Program-made: the position numbers and the translations under genes
Shown here: positions 1 through 10,799 of the stretch, in pieces
How the letters are laid out: every line of letters starts with the position of its first letter
Numbering within the stretch: the first letter of the stretch is position 1
Source: Tubulanus polymorphus
Taxonomy: Eukaryota > Nemertea > Palaeonemertea > Tubulaniformes > Tubulanidae
Reading direction: 5' to 3'
NCBI RefSeq assembly: GCF_964204645.1
Contig: NC_134025.1
Coordinates: forward strand, 15,344,001-15,408,000
DNA length: 64,000 nucleotides
Notes under the pieces: generated by a model
Told to the model about the DNA's origin: nothing
What the model saw: the letters and a program-made list of their open reading frames with translations, nothing else
Database searches by the model: none

Positions 1-392
1 TCTTCTGCTCATCAATAAATATCTATGAACCATGTAGTAGTTCTACGTGTGATGTGCTGTACTAAAGTCTATCCCAGTAGTTATGATCGCGGTGCATCAA
101 ACAGTTCATATCATCGCAGATCTGGAACCCTGTGGTCTCTATGTGCTCAACCCTGCAAGTTACTGAGGTCAGGCAACTACTTCTTTCAAGAGTGAATAAT
201 ACTTAAGTTTTCCCATCCTAGTCATTCACTTCTCTTTATTCCTCTAGATTTGGTTTTTTCTAGTATATCCTCAAAGAACACCGATTAAATTGTATTTAAG
301 TATGGAATTCAAGTTTTCGTGGATTAATTTCTTATTATGTGCACTTAGCAAAGCTAGACATGCGCAAATTTGTTAACAAATGGACTATTTGT
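1..392. other. No gene seen
   Basis: This stretch holds no open frame of note and no repeat that recurs elsewhere in the window. It lies outside the inverted Penelope-like pair that starts at 393. Confidence 0.5.
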
Positions 393-413
393 GGATATTT
401 GACTAGTGGTTAA

Positions 414-931
414 TTATCTAAAAACATTGTGAATGAATCCTGAACCGTGTTCGAATAGTTGTTGATTAAGGGAGGGCTGTTGAGTTTTGATAAAAAGTGT
501 TTCTCTAATTTTACAATCTAAATCGGAGGAACCTTTATCTAAAATTTTGAAATTCTTTTCGCTAAACGAGAGATGACAGTCACGGCAGTTTGATAGATGT
601 TGGCCAATTGCTGAAGTCTTAAGTTTGTGCTCCTTAACTCTTGTTACTAGGTGTCTTTTTGTTTTACCTATATAGGCAGTGTTTATATCACATAAACAAG
701 TGTATTTGTAGACAACCATAGCTTTCAAGGATTTAGGGGTCGGACACAGAAATTTTTAATCTTAGTGGTTACGAATGAGCATTGAATGTCTATTTCGAAA
801 TTCGATTTAAACAGTTTCTTTAATTTTTGAGCATATAGAATAGACGGGAAACCCACAAACGGTATGGAAATGAAAAGAGAAACTTTACTCTCATCAACGG
901 TTTTAGGCTTGGTAACCATGTTTTTGATCAC
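414..931 (-). pseudogene. Broken Penelope-like GIY-YIG endonuclease domain (minus copy)
   Basis: This is the reverse-strand twin of the frame at 959-1474, read from 931 down to 414. It splits into two overlapping frames near 725-728, because several bases are missing just before the GIY-YIG domain relative to the plus copy. The downstream part keeps the CxC, YIGKTKRHLVTRVKEH and later Cys-rich segments. In Penelope-like elements this domain nicks target DNA. Here it lacks a reverse transcriptase and is broken, so it should be inactive. Confidence 0.6.
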
Positions 932-958
932 TGTGTTAAAAAATTTCTCAACGCTAAA

Positions 959-1474
959 TTGGTTACCCAGCCTAAAACCGTTGATGAGAGTAAAGTTTCT
1001 CTTTTCATTTCCATACCGTTTGTGGGTTTCCCGTCTATTCTATATGCTCAAAAATTAAAGAAACTGTTTAAATCGAATTTCGAAATAGACCTTCAATGCT
1101 CATTCGAAACCACTAAGATTAAGAATTTCTTTTCACTTAAGTGTCCGACTCCTAAATCCTTGAAAGCTATGGTTGTCTACAAATACACTTGTTTATGTGA
1201 TATAAACACTGCCTATATAGGTAAAACAAAAAGACACCTAGTAACAAGAGTTAAGGAGCACAAACTTAAGACTTCAGCAATTGGCCAACATCTATCAAAA
1301 TGCCGTGACTGTCAGGTCTCGTTTAGCGAAAAGAATTTCAAAATTTTAGATAAAGGTTCCTCCGATTTAGATTGTAAAATGAGAGAAGCACTTTTTATCA
1401 AAACTCAACAGCCCTCCCTTAATCAACAACTATTCGAACACGGTTCAGGATTCATTCTCAATGTTTTTAGATAA
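959..1474 (+). pseudogene. 5'-truncated Penelope-like ORF with intact GIY-YIG domain
   Basis: This is a 171-codon open frame, most likely the C-terminal end of a Penelope-like polyprotein. Residues from about 65 on show VVYKYTCLCD, then YIGKTKRHLVTRVKEH and a CRDC pair. This is the GIY-YIG nuclease layout with the Cys-containing linker typical of Penelope-like elements. The first 60 residues resemble the linker that follows the reverse transcriptase in that family. The start codon is only the first ATG after the truncation point, so it is not a real translation start. An alternative is a captured standalone GIY-YIG gene, which is less likely given the inverted twin beside it. Confidence 0.6.
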
Positions 1475-1643
1475 TTAACCACTAGTCAAATATCTTCACT
1501 CAGTAATTTAGATTGTGTGTAATTAGTTATCTTTATATTATGATTATCTTGTCACTCAGTAATTTGAAATTGTTTGTAATTAGCTTCATCTTATTCTATA
1601 TAAATACCAGTATGATATGTAAATTCAATCACTTGCGCTATGC

Positions 1644-1672
1644 CTGAAGAGGGGATAATGTAACTCCCGAAA
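1644..1672 (+). ncRNA. Hammerhead-ribozyme-like core in the Penelope-like 3' tail
   Basis: CTGAAGA (1644-1650) matches the CUGANGA core. It is followed by a hairpin whose stem pairs 1651-1654 with 1665-1668, then GAAA at 1669-1672. That is the order of the conserved hammerhead core with helix II. Penelope-like elements are known to carry minimal hammerhead motifs. I could not draw convincing helices I and III, so this may be a decayed or merely similar motif. Confidence 0.35.
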
Positions 1673-1740
1673 ACGTTCGCTATAATAAATATATGTTACT
1701 CATTAGAAATGAGATTTGTACTGTTTTTGCTGCTATGGAT

Positions 1741-2220
1741 CTTTAATTATCTAGACTCTCTATCAAGACATTACATTGAAGCGTCTTCAAAACTTCCTAA
1801 ATAACTGGATTCCGTCTACGGACAGACGAAAAGTGAACGCAATAGCCCGCTGAGACTTAAGTCCCAAGTGGGCTAAAAATGCGTCATGATTGGTATCAAA
1901 CTGACCGTATTCCTCTATTGAATCGTAATTCATGCATTCAATTGATTGGTAAGAAAATATTAGTGATCCAGTAAGAATTCTTGAATTTCAAATTAAGGCC
2001 AAGTCGCATTAGGTCTATTGGATCCTCATAGCTAAAGAAGATCCAGAAAGAACCTTTCATGGTATATAAAGTACTTGAAGAAGGATCTATTAATTGAAAC
2101 TTATATCTTTTGCAGGTGACTTTAAGAACTATGATGAAGTTAATAAGCCAACCCTTCTTAAAAGAATCATTAAGCAAAATGTAGGCCAAGTCCTCTAACT
2201 GAAACTAACGTAACTCTAAC
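1741..2220. other. Intergenic; shares a 66 bp block with other repeats
   Basis: Bases 1762-1827 match 5012-5079 closely and, in part, 47098-47130. They are therefore a fragment of the dispersed repeat at 3781-5085. The rest shows no gene. Confidence 0.5.
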
Positions 2221-2586
2221 CAGGGATGAAAACGGCCCATATTGAAAAAGTCGGAAAATATTTTCAAAAAAAAGAATTTTTTTGGGGAACGAAAATCAGT
2301 AACTTTTAGCCAAAAAACTTACTTCTTTTTGGTCAAAATGTTAATAGTTTGGGCCTGAATTAGAGCCGCTTTTTGAATGAGACGCCATATCGGTTTCTCC
2401 GACTCCACAGTTGTGCTAACAACTGCTGAAGCACTTAAGGAGCACTCCTAACTACGAAGCCCTCCTATGTGACGCCTGCGATTGAGGTGATTAAAGTGAT
2501 TGAGGTGATTTACACTGTTCTCAGGAACAAAGAAAATGTTAGAAAAGGTCGGAAATGCGTCTATGGTCGGAAGATTTTCATCCCTG
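2221..2586. mobile_element. Small TIR element (MITE candidate)
   Basis: The ends read CAGGGATGAAAA at 2221 and TTTTCATCCCTG ending at 2586, a perfect 12 bp inverted repeat. TCTAAC stands directly outside both ends (2215-2220 and 2587-2592), consistent with a short target duplication. It carries no coding capacity. CAGGG-type ends suggest a hAT-derived MITE, but the duplication seen is shorter than the usual 8 bp. Confidence 0.5.
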
Positions 2587-2592
2587 TCTAAC

Positions 2593-3776
2593 TGAAATTG
2601 AGTTATCTAAAGGGGTCATGAAGAGGTTTTGAAAAAATTTAGAAATTAAATTTTTTTTGTATAAAACACTGACCGTATGCATCTATAGTAGCCTCACAAA
2701 AACTTTTTTAAATATCATTAGGCTATCCAAACTTGAGAAAAGCCCGTAGCAAGGCCCTGGCAACGGGACGCTCGCGTTTGCGCGGTGATGTTGATGACGT
2801 CATTCTGAGAACACGTCGCCTGCAGCACACTCATTTTCGTCGAATATCGTGCTAATTTTACCGTCTTTTGAATACCTTGGCTGTGTGTAGCTACGAACTG
2901 TTCCCACATAAAGGCAGCGACAAACCTTAGTGGCCAAACCACAAATTAGGCCCTCTAAGATGTCCTCGATGGACCATAAGAAAGGAAGAGGAACATCCAG
3001 CTTAGTGTAAACTAGCTTCGCATTTTAGAGAAGGATTCTCGCAAATATGACAGCATATATAAACTTCGAGACACAAAACTTATGTTTTTACTTTCTGAGA
3101 GCCTTTTAATTATTCTGCCAAGTTAGGCTTTTTCCGCGAATTCAATACCTAGTAAGAGATACGCGCTTTCCAATGCGCAGAGTACTGGCTGGCTACGTAT
3201 AGGCCTATGCAGCACACGTTACTAAAGGATGGCGCAGGCTGGGATGGGATACTACACGATCAAGTTTACATTGTCAGGATGATTTTGTGGTCCAGTACTG
3301 GATAAAACTATCTCTGCCCACAGAAATATCCACGATGTCAATATCAGTCATCCCCTCCTCGTGGTTTTAACAATAGAGGGAATGACTTTTAAATGAGGAT
3401 GAATGCTCGCTCCACGACGTGGAAATATGCTGTACTGTATAGTCACAAATTTATTCTTCCTGAGGCGTCTGGTCCAAATTTGATGGAATAATTTCGACTG
3501 TTCATTAATAACAACTGTTGGCTTCCTAAACATCGCACGTTTGATTGGAATCTGATGTATTTGTGTCACTATTTTGCACTTTAATCGCTGTTAGTATCAC
3601 CCGTTTCTATACACTACACCATGTTGGTTTGGTCTGGGGTCTCAGAATGATGTCACACTTCCGGGTTACGAATAAATCAGCACCACCTATCAAAAGTCTC
3701 TTTTTGACAGTAATTGAAGAATGGAAAATTAATTTCTCGACCACTAAATCAATAAATAGGTTATAATTGATGGTAA
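2593..3776. other. No gene or recognisable repeat
   Basis: Short frames occur on both strands but none has recognisable domains or a second copy in the window. It is probably old, decayed sequence. Confidence 0.4.
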
Positions 3777-5085
3777 ACTAGGGGGACAGGGACACCATGC
3801 CCACTTGGGAAGTGGTTTCAAATGCTCAACAATCTAACAATTTCAATACATAACGCCCCCTAGTGGCCATATACAACTAAGGGTCCAGGGACACCATGCC
3901 CACTTGGGGAAGTGGATCCAGATGCTCAACAATCTAACAATTTCAATATTCAACGCCCCCTGGTGACCAAATACAAAAACCAATAACCTTGAAACTCACC
4001 ACAATCATAGAACATGTCAGCAGCTACGATTTTGTAACTGATTGTGATAGCAAAATGTGCCTCGTTACGAATTTAGTATGGAAATACTAAGTTATTCTAC
4101 TATTCAACGCCCCCTGGTGACCATATTCAAAACCCAATGACCTTGAAACTCACCACAATCATAGAACATGTCACGAACTAAAACTTAGTAATTGATCATG
4201 GTAACAAAATATGCCTAGGTACCAATATAATAAGGAAATACTAAGTTATTCTACTATTCAACGCCCCCTGGGGACCATATAGAATAACTGATGGCCTTAA
4301 AACTTGCCACAATCATAGATGATGTCATGAGCTACAACTTTGCAATTGATTGTGGTTACAAGATATGCATTGATACGAATATAATATAGAAATACTAAGA
4401 TATTGTATTATTCAACGCCCCCTGGTAGCCATATATAAAAACCCAATGACCTTGAAACTCACCACAATCATAGAACACGTTATGGGCTACAACTTTCCAA
4501 TTGAATATAGTAACACAATATGCTTAGGTATCGATTAAATGTGGAAAAACTTTTCCCCACCTACCAATGAGTACTGAAGACACCAAGATGGCCGCCAATT
4601 GCATCATAATTTGCTGATCAAAAATACCTGTCTCAGGTATAAAACATCCCTTCCCAAAGAATACCCATCACAAATTGCAATGAGAAATGGCAAACCAGTA
4701 GGAAGCTACAGGACCTAGAATTCTGGCCAAAATTGACATTTTGGGCACTAAAAAGGTCATAGGACGGCCATCTTGAGTCAGATCAACCCAATTTTTATAA
4801 TGCTGATGGGCCCTTGGTAGATACAAATATAAACGAAAGATCAAGGTTATTGATCGAAGCGTCATCAAAATTTCCCTCGAAAACTTCGAAAATATGTAAA
4901 AAGTGCTGATTTTTGCGAACAAAAATGGCTGCCAGTCGGCCATCTTGAATCTGACAGGGACAGTTTTTGGGCTGAAGATGTGTCTAGGGTAAATACATGT
5001 ACAAACCAAATATCAAGACATTACCTTGAAGTGTCTTCAAAACTTCCCAAAATAACTGGATTCCGTCTACGGACAGACGGCCAAC
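3777..5085. repeat. Dispersed repeat with a 154 bp tandem array
   Basis: Blocks beginning CAACGCCCCCTGG stand at 3951, 4105, 4259 and 4413, exactly 154 bp apart. Each is followed by a diverged copy of the same unit. A shorter 105 bp duplication (starts near 3777 and 3882) precedes them. The sequence after the array (4540-5080) matches 46600-47130 inside the insertion in element 2, so this is a mobile or otherwise dispersed family. No coding region was recognised. Confidence 0.65.
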
Positions 5086-5216
5086 CGGATGTTGGTAAAT
5101 TCAAATCAAAATTTATTTTATTTAGTAAAACACCGGGGCTTATTCTTATGTGGCATTGTGTCTACACTACGCTTAATGCCGCATTATTGTAAGGCGGTTT
5201 ATCGTAACATGGGTGG

Positions 5217-5260
5217 CGATACCGTCGTTAGATAAGCCGGCTTATCTAACGACGGTATCG
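5217..5260. repeat. Perfect 44 bp palindrome
   Basis: The arms CGATACCGTCGTTAGATAAG and their exact complement meet around GCCGGC with no loop. It sits inside a larger region with inverted fragments (TAATGCCGCATTA-like words at 5170-5310), so it is probably the core of a decayed foldback element. Confidence 0.7.
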
Positions 5261-5339
5261 TTAATGCGGTATTTTGTCAATAGTGTAGACGGATAATACG
5301 GCATTAGTCTGTAGTGTAGATGGGCCTTAAAACTACTAT

Positions 5340-5863
5340 ATTTTTCCACCTGGGGGAGAACTTATTTCTAAATTTCATAATTTGATGAAATATATTGCGT
5401 TAAAATCTTTTAAGTGTCGCAAAATCCGTCAAATTGCCGGTACACCAGAACTTTTGAAAACACTTGTGAAGGTTTCGTGATCCCCAGTCCCGCCCCTTTT
5501 CTATGAGATCGCATAGAAGATAGGCATCTCAAAACAAAATTGCATTTTTCGAAATACGCAGTGAAGAGTACACGCACACCTGTCAATCAACAATCTAAAG
5601 TTGGCTGGAGTCCAACAGCTTGTAACTCACAAACTACGCCGCGCATCAACATGGAATTTTCAACACAGTACTTTGCTTATTATCTTTGCTCGAAAATTTA
5701 GTTCAAGTAAATCTGATGACAATTATTAGATTAATCAAATTCATAATTTTGGAAGTGGGAAAACACGGCACTATGGCCAGTTTTGATCACATGATCTGAA
5801 AACCCTACTTTTATGTGTGCTTTGGCCCTAGATGTTGTTTAGGAACAACGGCTAGGTACTAGA
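5340..5863. other. No gene seen
   Basis: AT-rich sequence without open frames worth reporting or repeats elsewhere in the window. Confidence 0.4.
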
Positions 5864-7254
5864 CTGACTACTGTCTTTCACATCTGCTCTCCGTGCAACG
5901 TTTGAGTCCCTAATTTCGTTAATGATCGGTTGATCTACCTTTATTATGCATCTATTTGTTCTGTGAAGAATTTGCATTCAGAAATAAACAACAATTTTTA
6001 CTAAAGTTGTTTTTGTTTTCATTTAGGCCTATGAGCGATAGTTTACTCAGCATACGCTCGCGTAATGCTTAAAAATCCACTCCGCGGACGCTCGAAACAT
6101 TACAGTGACGTCATCACCAGCTCATTAGCATATTAAAATACAGTTGGTGGTGGCGCCAGGTGACGGGCCATAAAAGCCGTTTTTCAGCATTATGCGAGCA
6201 TATGCTAGGTAAACTATTGCTGATAGATGAAAACACAAACAAATCTATGCCAGTTCATGATTAACTTCTGACTGCAAATTCCTTACTGAACAAATTGATG
6301 CATAATATTTACAGATAAACCGATTATTAACGAAATTACAAACCAAAACGTCGCACGGAGAGCATGTGTGACAGATAGTCAGTTACCTGTCTGTGGTTTA
6401 GTTTCACGATCGGATATTTTCACAAACCACAGTCAGGAATGAGAAGGTCAATTTTGTATACAATCTTCGTCAATTTGACTCACGAGTAATTTGCCTGGCA
6501 TTTTCCAGTCTTTAGAGATATCCGTCTAATTTTTGTTGTAATCGATGCACAAGAGATTCCTAGTTTGTTTGATACCTATAGGCTATAACCTCACCCGACG
6601 ATCTTAATCCATGTGCAAATCAGCCGTAAAGTGAGAGTAAATTTCTGTCGATTCAACGGCGACCATTTTGAAAACTTGTGGAGGGTGCTGGCACCTGTGG
6701 ACTGAGGCCAGGACAACAACACAAATTAACGAAACGAAAACAATTTGAAAAAAATTTAGAAATCAACGATAATTCACATTTTTCTTTAACTAGAATTTAC
6801 TATTGGATTATTTATTATAGCAAACACGCACATTTGAAAAATACGTTGGAAATCCATCATAAATAAAAATTGTCGTTTCATTTTGTAAGTTTTATATAAA
6901 TCCTTGCAGGTCACCTTGTCTATCATGCCAAATGTATGCAATACATAGAAATGGCGGCCAATGGCCGAATTTGTGGAGATATTAATTAATTTCTCAAAAT
7001 GATGTTGATTAATCGCTCGAAACATAGGCCTACATAAAATTGGATTATTTCGAAAGGTACCTGTGTTAGTGTGAATTAAGCCATTAATTGTGGACTGGGA
7101 AGTGAATAGAAAGTATATTTTTGAAGTGTTACTTTTTTGAACCATGTTTTGGCCCTTGTCATCCCTAACGTTGGTATAAGCCCATCCGATTATAAAAAGC
7201 TTACCACCAACGATCAGGAAACTAACTAGGCCTAGTGTGACAGACAGTAATCAG
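5864..7254. mobile_element. Foldback TIR element interrupted by a second TIR element
   Basis: The region 5864-6080 is inverted at about 6170-6375. The true right end lies after the nested insertion: the terminal CTGACTACTGTC at 5864 is matched inversely by the sequence ending at 7254. Removal of 6376-7234 would rejoin the right TIR. It carries no coding sequence, so it is a non-autonomous element. Class is not assigned. Confidence 0.55.
6376..7234. mobile_element. TIR element, copy 1 (nested)
   Basis: This is the same family as 8646-9493, over 80 percent alike by eye. It starts TAGTCAGTTACCTG and ends near CTAACTAGGCCTA. GTGTGACAG occurs on both sides (6366-6374 and 7235-7243), giving a 9-10 bp target duplication. 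The ORFs at 6678 and 6786 are not conserved in copy 2, so it is non-autonomous. Confidence 0.6.
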
Positions 7255-7342
7255 AACGCACCTTTGGCAAAAAAGCGTTTACAGGAATAATGTCGCATTG
7301 GCAAAATATCATCTGAAATTTAAAAGCTGGATCCACCCTAGT

Positions 7343-7448
7343 TAGTTAGTTACCTAATCGTTGGTGGTAAGCTTTTTATAATCGGATGGGCTTGTGGTTT
7401 GTGAAAATATCCGATCGTGAAACTAAACCACAGTCAGGTTACTGACTA
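7343..7448. mobile_element. Short internally deleted copy of the same TIR family
   Basis: It contains the right terminal sequence (TAGTTAGTTACCTAATCG onwards) directly fused to the left terminal sequence (ending CAGTCAGGTTACTGACTA), reversed relative to copies 1 and 2. At 106 bp it is a minimal MITE consisting of the two ends only. Confidence 0.6.
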
Positions 7449-8010
7449 GACCACCCTGAACATTGAATCCCTAGACCTCCCCAGCTGGTTAATGTAGGCC
7501 TTCCTTATGCAGAAATAGAAATTTTTGAGAAGGGGTAGGCCTCTACTAGTAGCATGGCGCCACGAAAATTCATGGAGCGCACAACAAACCTAAATAAATG
7601 CAAGCCCATGGTACTATTTCATTTGAGTGCGGCTGGTTACTACTCATCATTACAGTAGTCAGTTGTGGGCAGTGGTGTAACGAAAACAACACCAAACGGA
7701 ATCGACCAAACCAGGTAGTAGATGTTAGATCCTATATAATCGAGTCGTACACCGACACTAGCGACATATATTCACGATATATTGCATTAGAGCGATGACA
7801 TCGGGTCATACTAAACACCGTCAGACACCGTCAGGAAGACGGTCAGACACCGTCATGAACTCACGGGTTATACTAAACAACGTCAGGAAATAAAAAACAA
7901 TGATTGTGAATTCTAAAATTGAATATTTTATATTAAAATCAACACTAAATGAGCCCTACTGTGCACGAGTTTTCCTTGGTAAACCATTATGAGTTTTCCG
8001 GTTTGCTCGG
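7449..8010. other. No gene; short ACACCGTCAG repeats
   Basis: Around 7815-7880 the word ACACCGTCAG recurs several times in direct and inverted form. Nothing else is recognisable. Confidence 0.4.
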
Positions 8011-8645
8011 GTCGACCCTATCTACTAGTTCCAGGACGCGTTAACTATCTTTCAATTTTCGGTTACGGATACACTGCAGACTTAGAATTCATTGAACCAA
8101 GGTCGTTACCGCTACCTGGAAACGCAATATAAACAAACAATCGTGTCCGTCCGTCCGTCTCATCTTTATCATAAAAATCTTTTACCCTCCTTTTAATGTA
8201 AAATACTTTCTTCTTGAAATCCTTTTGCAAAACATTGATAAAATGATGACGAAAAGGCCGGAGCCCAGGTCCTAGGTCCTCATCTCTACAATCCACCAAT
8301 GCAATGTCCAATAATAAAAAAATACAACAAGCAGGCGTGTAGGCTAATTTGTACTTCATGATTTATTTTCTCTATTTTACTGCAGTAACAGATGGAGTAA
8401 AAAGAATAACAATATATTGATAAAAGATTTCTTGAAAATGCATAGGCCTCCCAATAGTTTTGCGGTGTCGAACATCTTTCTTTAAGCCAGTGTTTCCAAT
8501 CTGAAATTGATTCAAATATATTATCCTACCTATTATGTTTATGTAGTAGGCTAGGCCTAATTTAGCACACCCACACACATAATAGACATAGGGCCATGTT
8601 GTATGAGTCCAGGGTTCATATAGTCTCCATGACCAGTCTCATTCC

Positions 8646-9493
8646 TAGTCAGTAACCTGTCTGTGGTTTAGTTTCACGATCGGATATTTTCACAAACCAC
8701 AGTCAGGAATGGGAAGGTCATTTTTGTATGAAATCTTCGTCAGCCAATTTGACTGACGAGTAATTTGCCTGGCATTTCATTGTCTCTTAAGATATCTGTC
8801 TAATTTTTGTTGTAATCGACGCACAACAGATTCGTAGTTTGTCTGATACCTATAACACCTCACCTGACGATCTTAATCCATGTGCAAATCGGCCGTAAAG
8901 TGAGAGTAAATTTCCGTCCAGTCAACAGCTGCCATTTTGAAAATTACTGGAGGTGCTGGCACCTGTGGACTGAGGCCAGGACAACAGCACAAACTAACGA
9001 AGCGAAACGACGAAATTAAAAAAAATTAAGAAATCAATACTTATTTACATTTTGCTTTTACCATAAATTTAATATTTCATTATTTGTTATGGAAAACACG
9101 AAGATTTGAAATAAAAGTTGGAAAACCATCAAAAATAAAAATTGTCGTTTCGTCTTGAAAGTTTTATATAAATCCTTGTAGGTCCCCTTGTCTTATCATG
9201 CAACATGTGCAATACAGAGAAATGGCGGCCAATGGCGAAATTTGTGGAGAAATTAATCAATTTCTCAAAATAATGTTGATTAATCACTCGAAACATACAT
9301 AAAATTGGATTTTTTCGAAAGGTACCTGTGTTAGTTTGTGAATTAAGCCATTAATTGTGGACTGAAGTGAATAGAAAGTATATTTTTGAAGTGTTACTTT
9401 TTTCAACCGTGTTTTGGTCCTTGTCATCCCTAACGTTGGTATAAGCCCATCCGATTATAAAAAGCTTACCACCAACGATTAGGTAACTAACTA
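8646..9493. mobile_element. TIR element, copy 2, with 9 bp target duplication
   Basis: The ends are TAGTCAGTAACCT and (inverse) TAGTTAGTTACCT. TCTCATTCC is present at 8637-8645 and again at 9494-9502. The partner duplication at about 29852-29880 has this 9-mer once with no element, which is a direct empty-site proof of insertion. It is 848 bp with no coding capacity. The superfamily is uncertain, as 9 bp duplications with TAG ends do not decide it. Confidence 0.75.
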
Positions 9494-10146
9494 TCTCATT
9501 CCATGACTTTCAAGCACCTTTTCGAGCCCAATTCAATGACCCAATGTTACTAATACTGAAACTTCGATAGCATATTTTACACCTGGCTTCCCTTATCATT
9601 ACATTTATCGATCCATTGGCTATAATCGTCATGCTTAAGCCAAGAATCCTGAAATCTACATTTTCCAGGCATTCTTACAATCAGTAGATTTTAAAGGCTC
9701 TAACAGTGAACTTGTAACTGTGACCTGCAGATGATAGGCCTAACTAATGACTGATCTAGTATTTGAAAATTTGTCTCAAATGTTTTAAAATGAAAAATCA
9801 ATTGAAACATCAGAAGAGTCAAGAGAACAAAAGCAGGCCATGAACAGATCACACTTAACGTTTTGCCTATAGCAAATTACATTCAATTGAAATATAAATT
9901 AGACAGTGTGCTGCCATATTTGCATTGACCAGACAGAATCATTGTTTTCATTGTAGCTGAGATAAATTAAGACTATTGGGAACTAGACCTAACAATACAA
10001 TGATCAGATCTGATAATGTATAGGCTAATGCCTAAGCTAATTATCTGTGACTGACCACTTCGAAATCTATGCGAGCAGTAAGGTGTGATGGAGTGACTAT
10101 CACCACAGAGAGTTGACCAGATCCGAAGGAGTAAAGTCGAAGAGCG

Positions 10147-10295
10147 TGTTATATTTTGTGAATCTAAACAGCAACTAACTTTATTACTACAGTATAGAGT
10201 TACAGTATAGTACACATGGCGCGAAACAGCAACCAATCATATAAGAGAGACATCAACGAATCATATAAGAGAATCAACACATGTCGTTCTCGACA
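10147..10295 (-). mobile_element. Solo-LTR-like segment of the BEL/Pao element
   Basis: On the minus strand it starts TGTCGAGAACG and reaches AAAATATAACA with an AATAAA signal between, matching 29058-29206 behind the BEL/Pao pol gene. The downstream boundary is uncertain because both copies continue identically. No internal retroelement sequence is attached here, so it is read as a solo LTR. Confidence 0.4.
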
Positions 10296-10799
10296 TAAGG
10301 TAGATCACTCTCAATGTCCATGACCATGAATCAATGACTTTAGAGGCAATTCCATGACTTTCAAGGCCTTGAATTGACCTATTCCCATTTCATGACTTTC
10401 CATGACTTTCAATGACCGCTATGAACCATGTATGACCCACAGCCCCCGCCCAAGTTGGCAGTTGAAACATTGACATTGATGGTCCCTGGTCCCTCACAGT
10501 AAACTGATAAACTTATCCATTAAATTGGGTGCATTAAATTGTATTTCTGTTATTCTTCGACAAGTCCAGAAGAGAGGCTTTTTTAGTGATTAAAAATGAC
10601 ACCTCTCAATCAGTTGAAAACATACCTTCATGTTCAAAGTTCTTGTCTTTATGCTGACAAACAAATTCAGTGCCAGTTTCGGCTTCGTATTCAGATATGT
10701 TTCTGAACACTTCTTCAGCGCGATTTAATATGACCGGCATTTTGATGCAAAAACCGTAATGTTTCCAATGTCTCCGTTTTTAACGCATGCGCATTAGGC
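10296..10799. other. No gene seen
   Basis: Contains repeated short CATGACTTTC-like words (10330-10420) but no gene. Confidence 0.4.

Larger units (their letters stand above)
393..1740. mobile_element. Penelope-like retroelement 3' ends, head-to-head
   Basis: Two copies of the same 3'-terminal coding sequence face away from each other, with the axis near 945-958. The left copy (393 to about 945) is the reverse complement of the right copy (about 958 to 1497). Each encodes a GIY-YIG-type domain and neither has a reverse transcriptase, so both are 5'-truncated. Only the right copy continues into a 3' tail with a hammerhead-like core and an AATAAA-containing end. Inverted partial copies are common for Penelope-like elements; the family assignment rests on the GIY-YIG domain and this arrangement. 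Confidence 0.65.
8011..10295. repeat. Inverted duplication, copy A (partner 29058-30481)
   Basis: Reading the minus strand from 10295 to 8011 gives the same sequence as 29058-30481 on the plus strand, nearly identical over its length. Copy A alone carries the 848 bp TIR element at 8646-9493. The end at 10295 begins TGTCGAGAACGACATG on the minus strand. In the partner this is where the 3' LTR of the BEL/Pao element starts, so copy A begins with an LTR-like segment without internal sequence. No gene; short frames are broken in one or the other copy. Confidence 0.75.

Noticed and set aside
7598-7798. 66-codon plus frame with a hydrophobic start resembling a signal peptide
   Set aside because: No second copy, no domain, short, and located in decayed repeats.
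8063-8359. 98-codon minus frame with a partner at 30183-30413
   Set aside because: Lies in the inverted duplication, reading frame not preserved to the same ends, and includes a microsatellite. No domain recognised.
9973-10236. 87-codon minus frame also present at 29120-29350
   Set aside because: Shared only because the LTR-containing segment is duplicated; it spans the LTR and flank, and the ends differ through frameshifts. No protein features.
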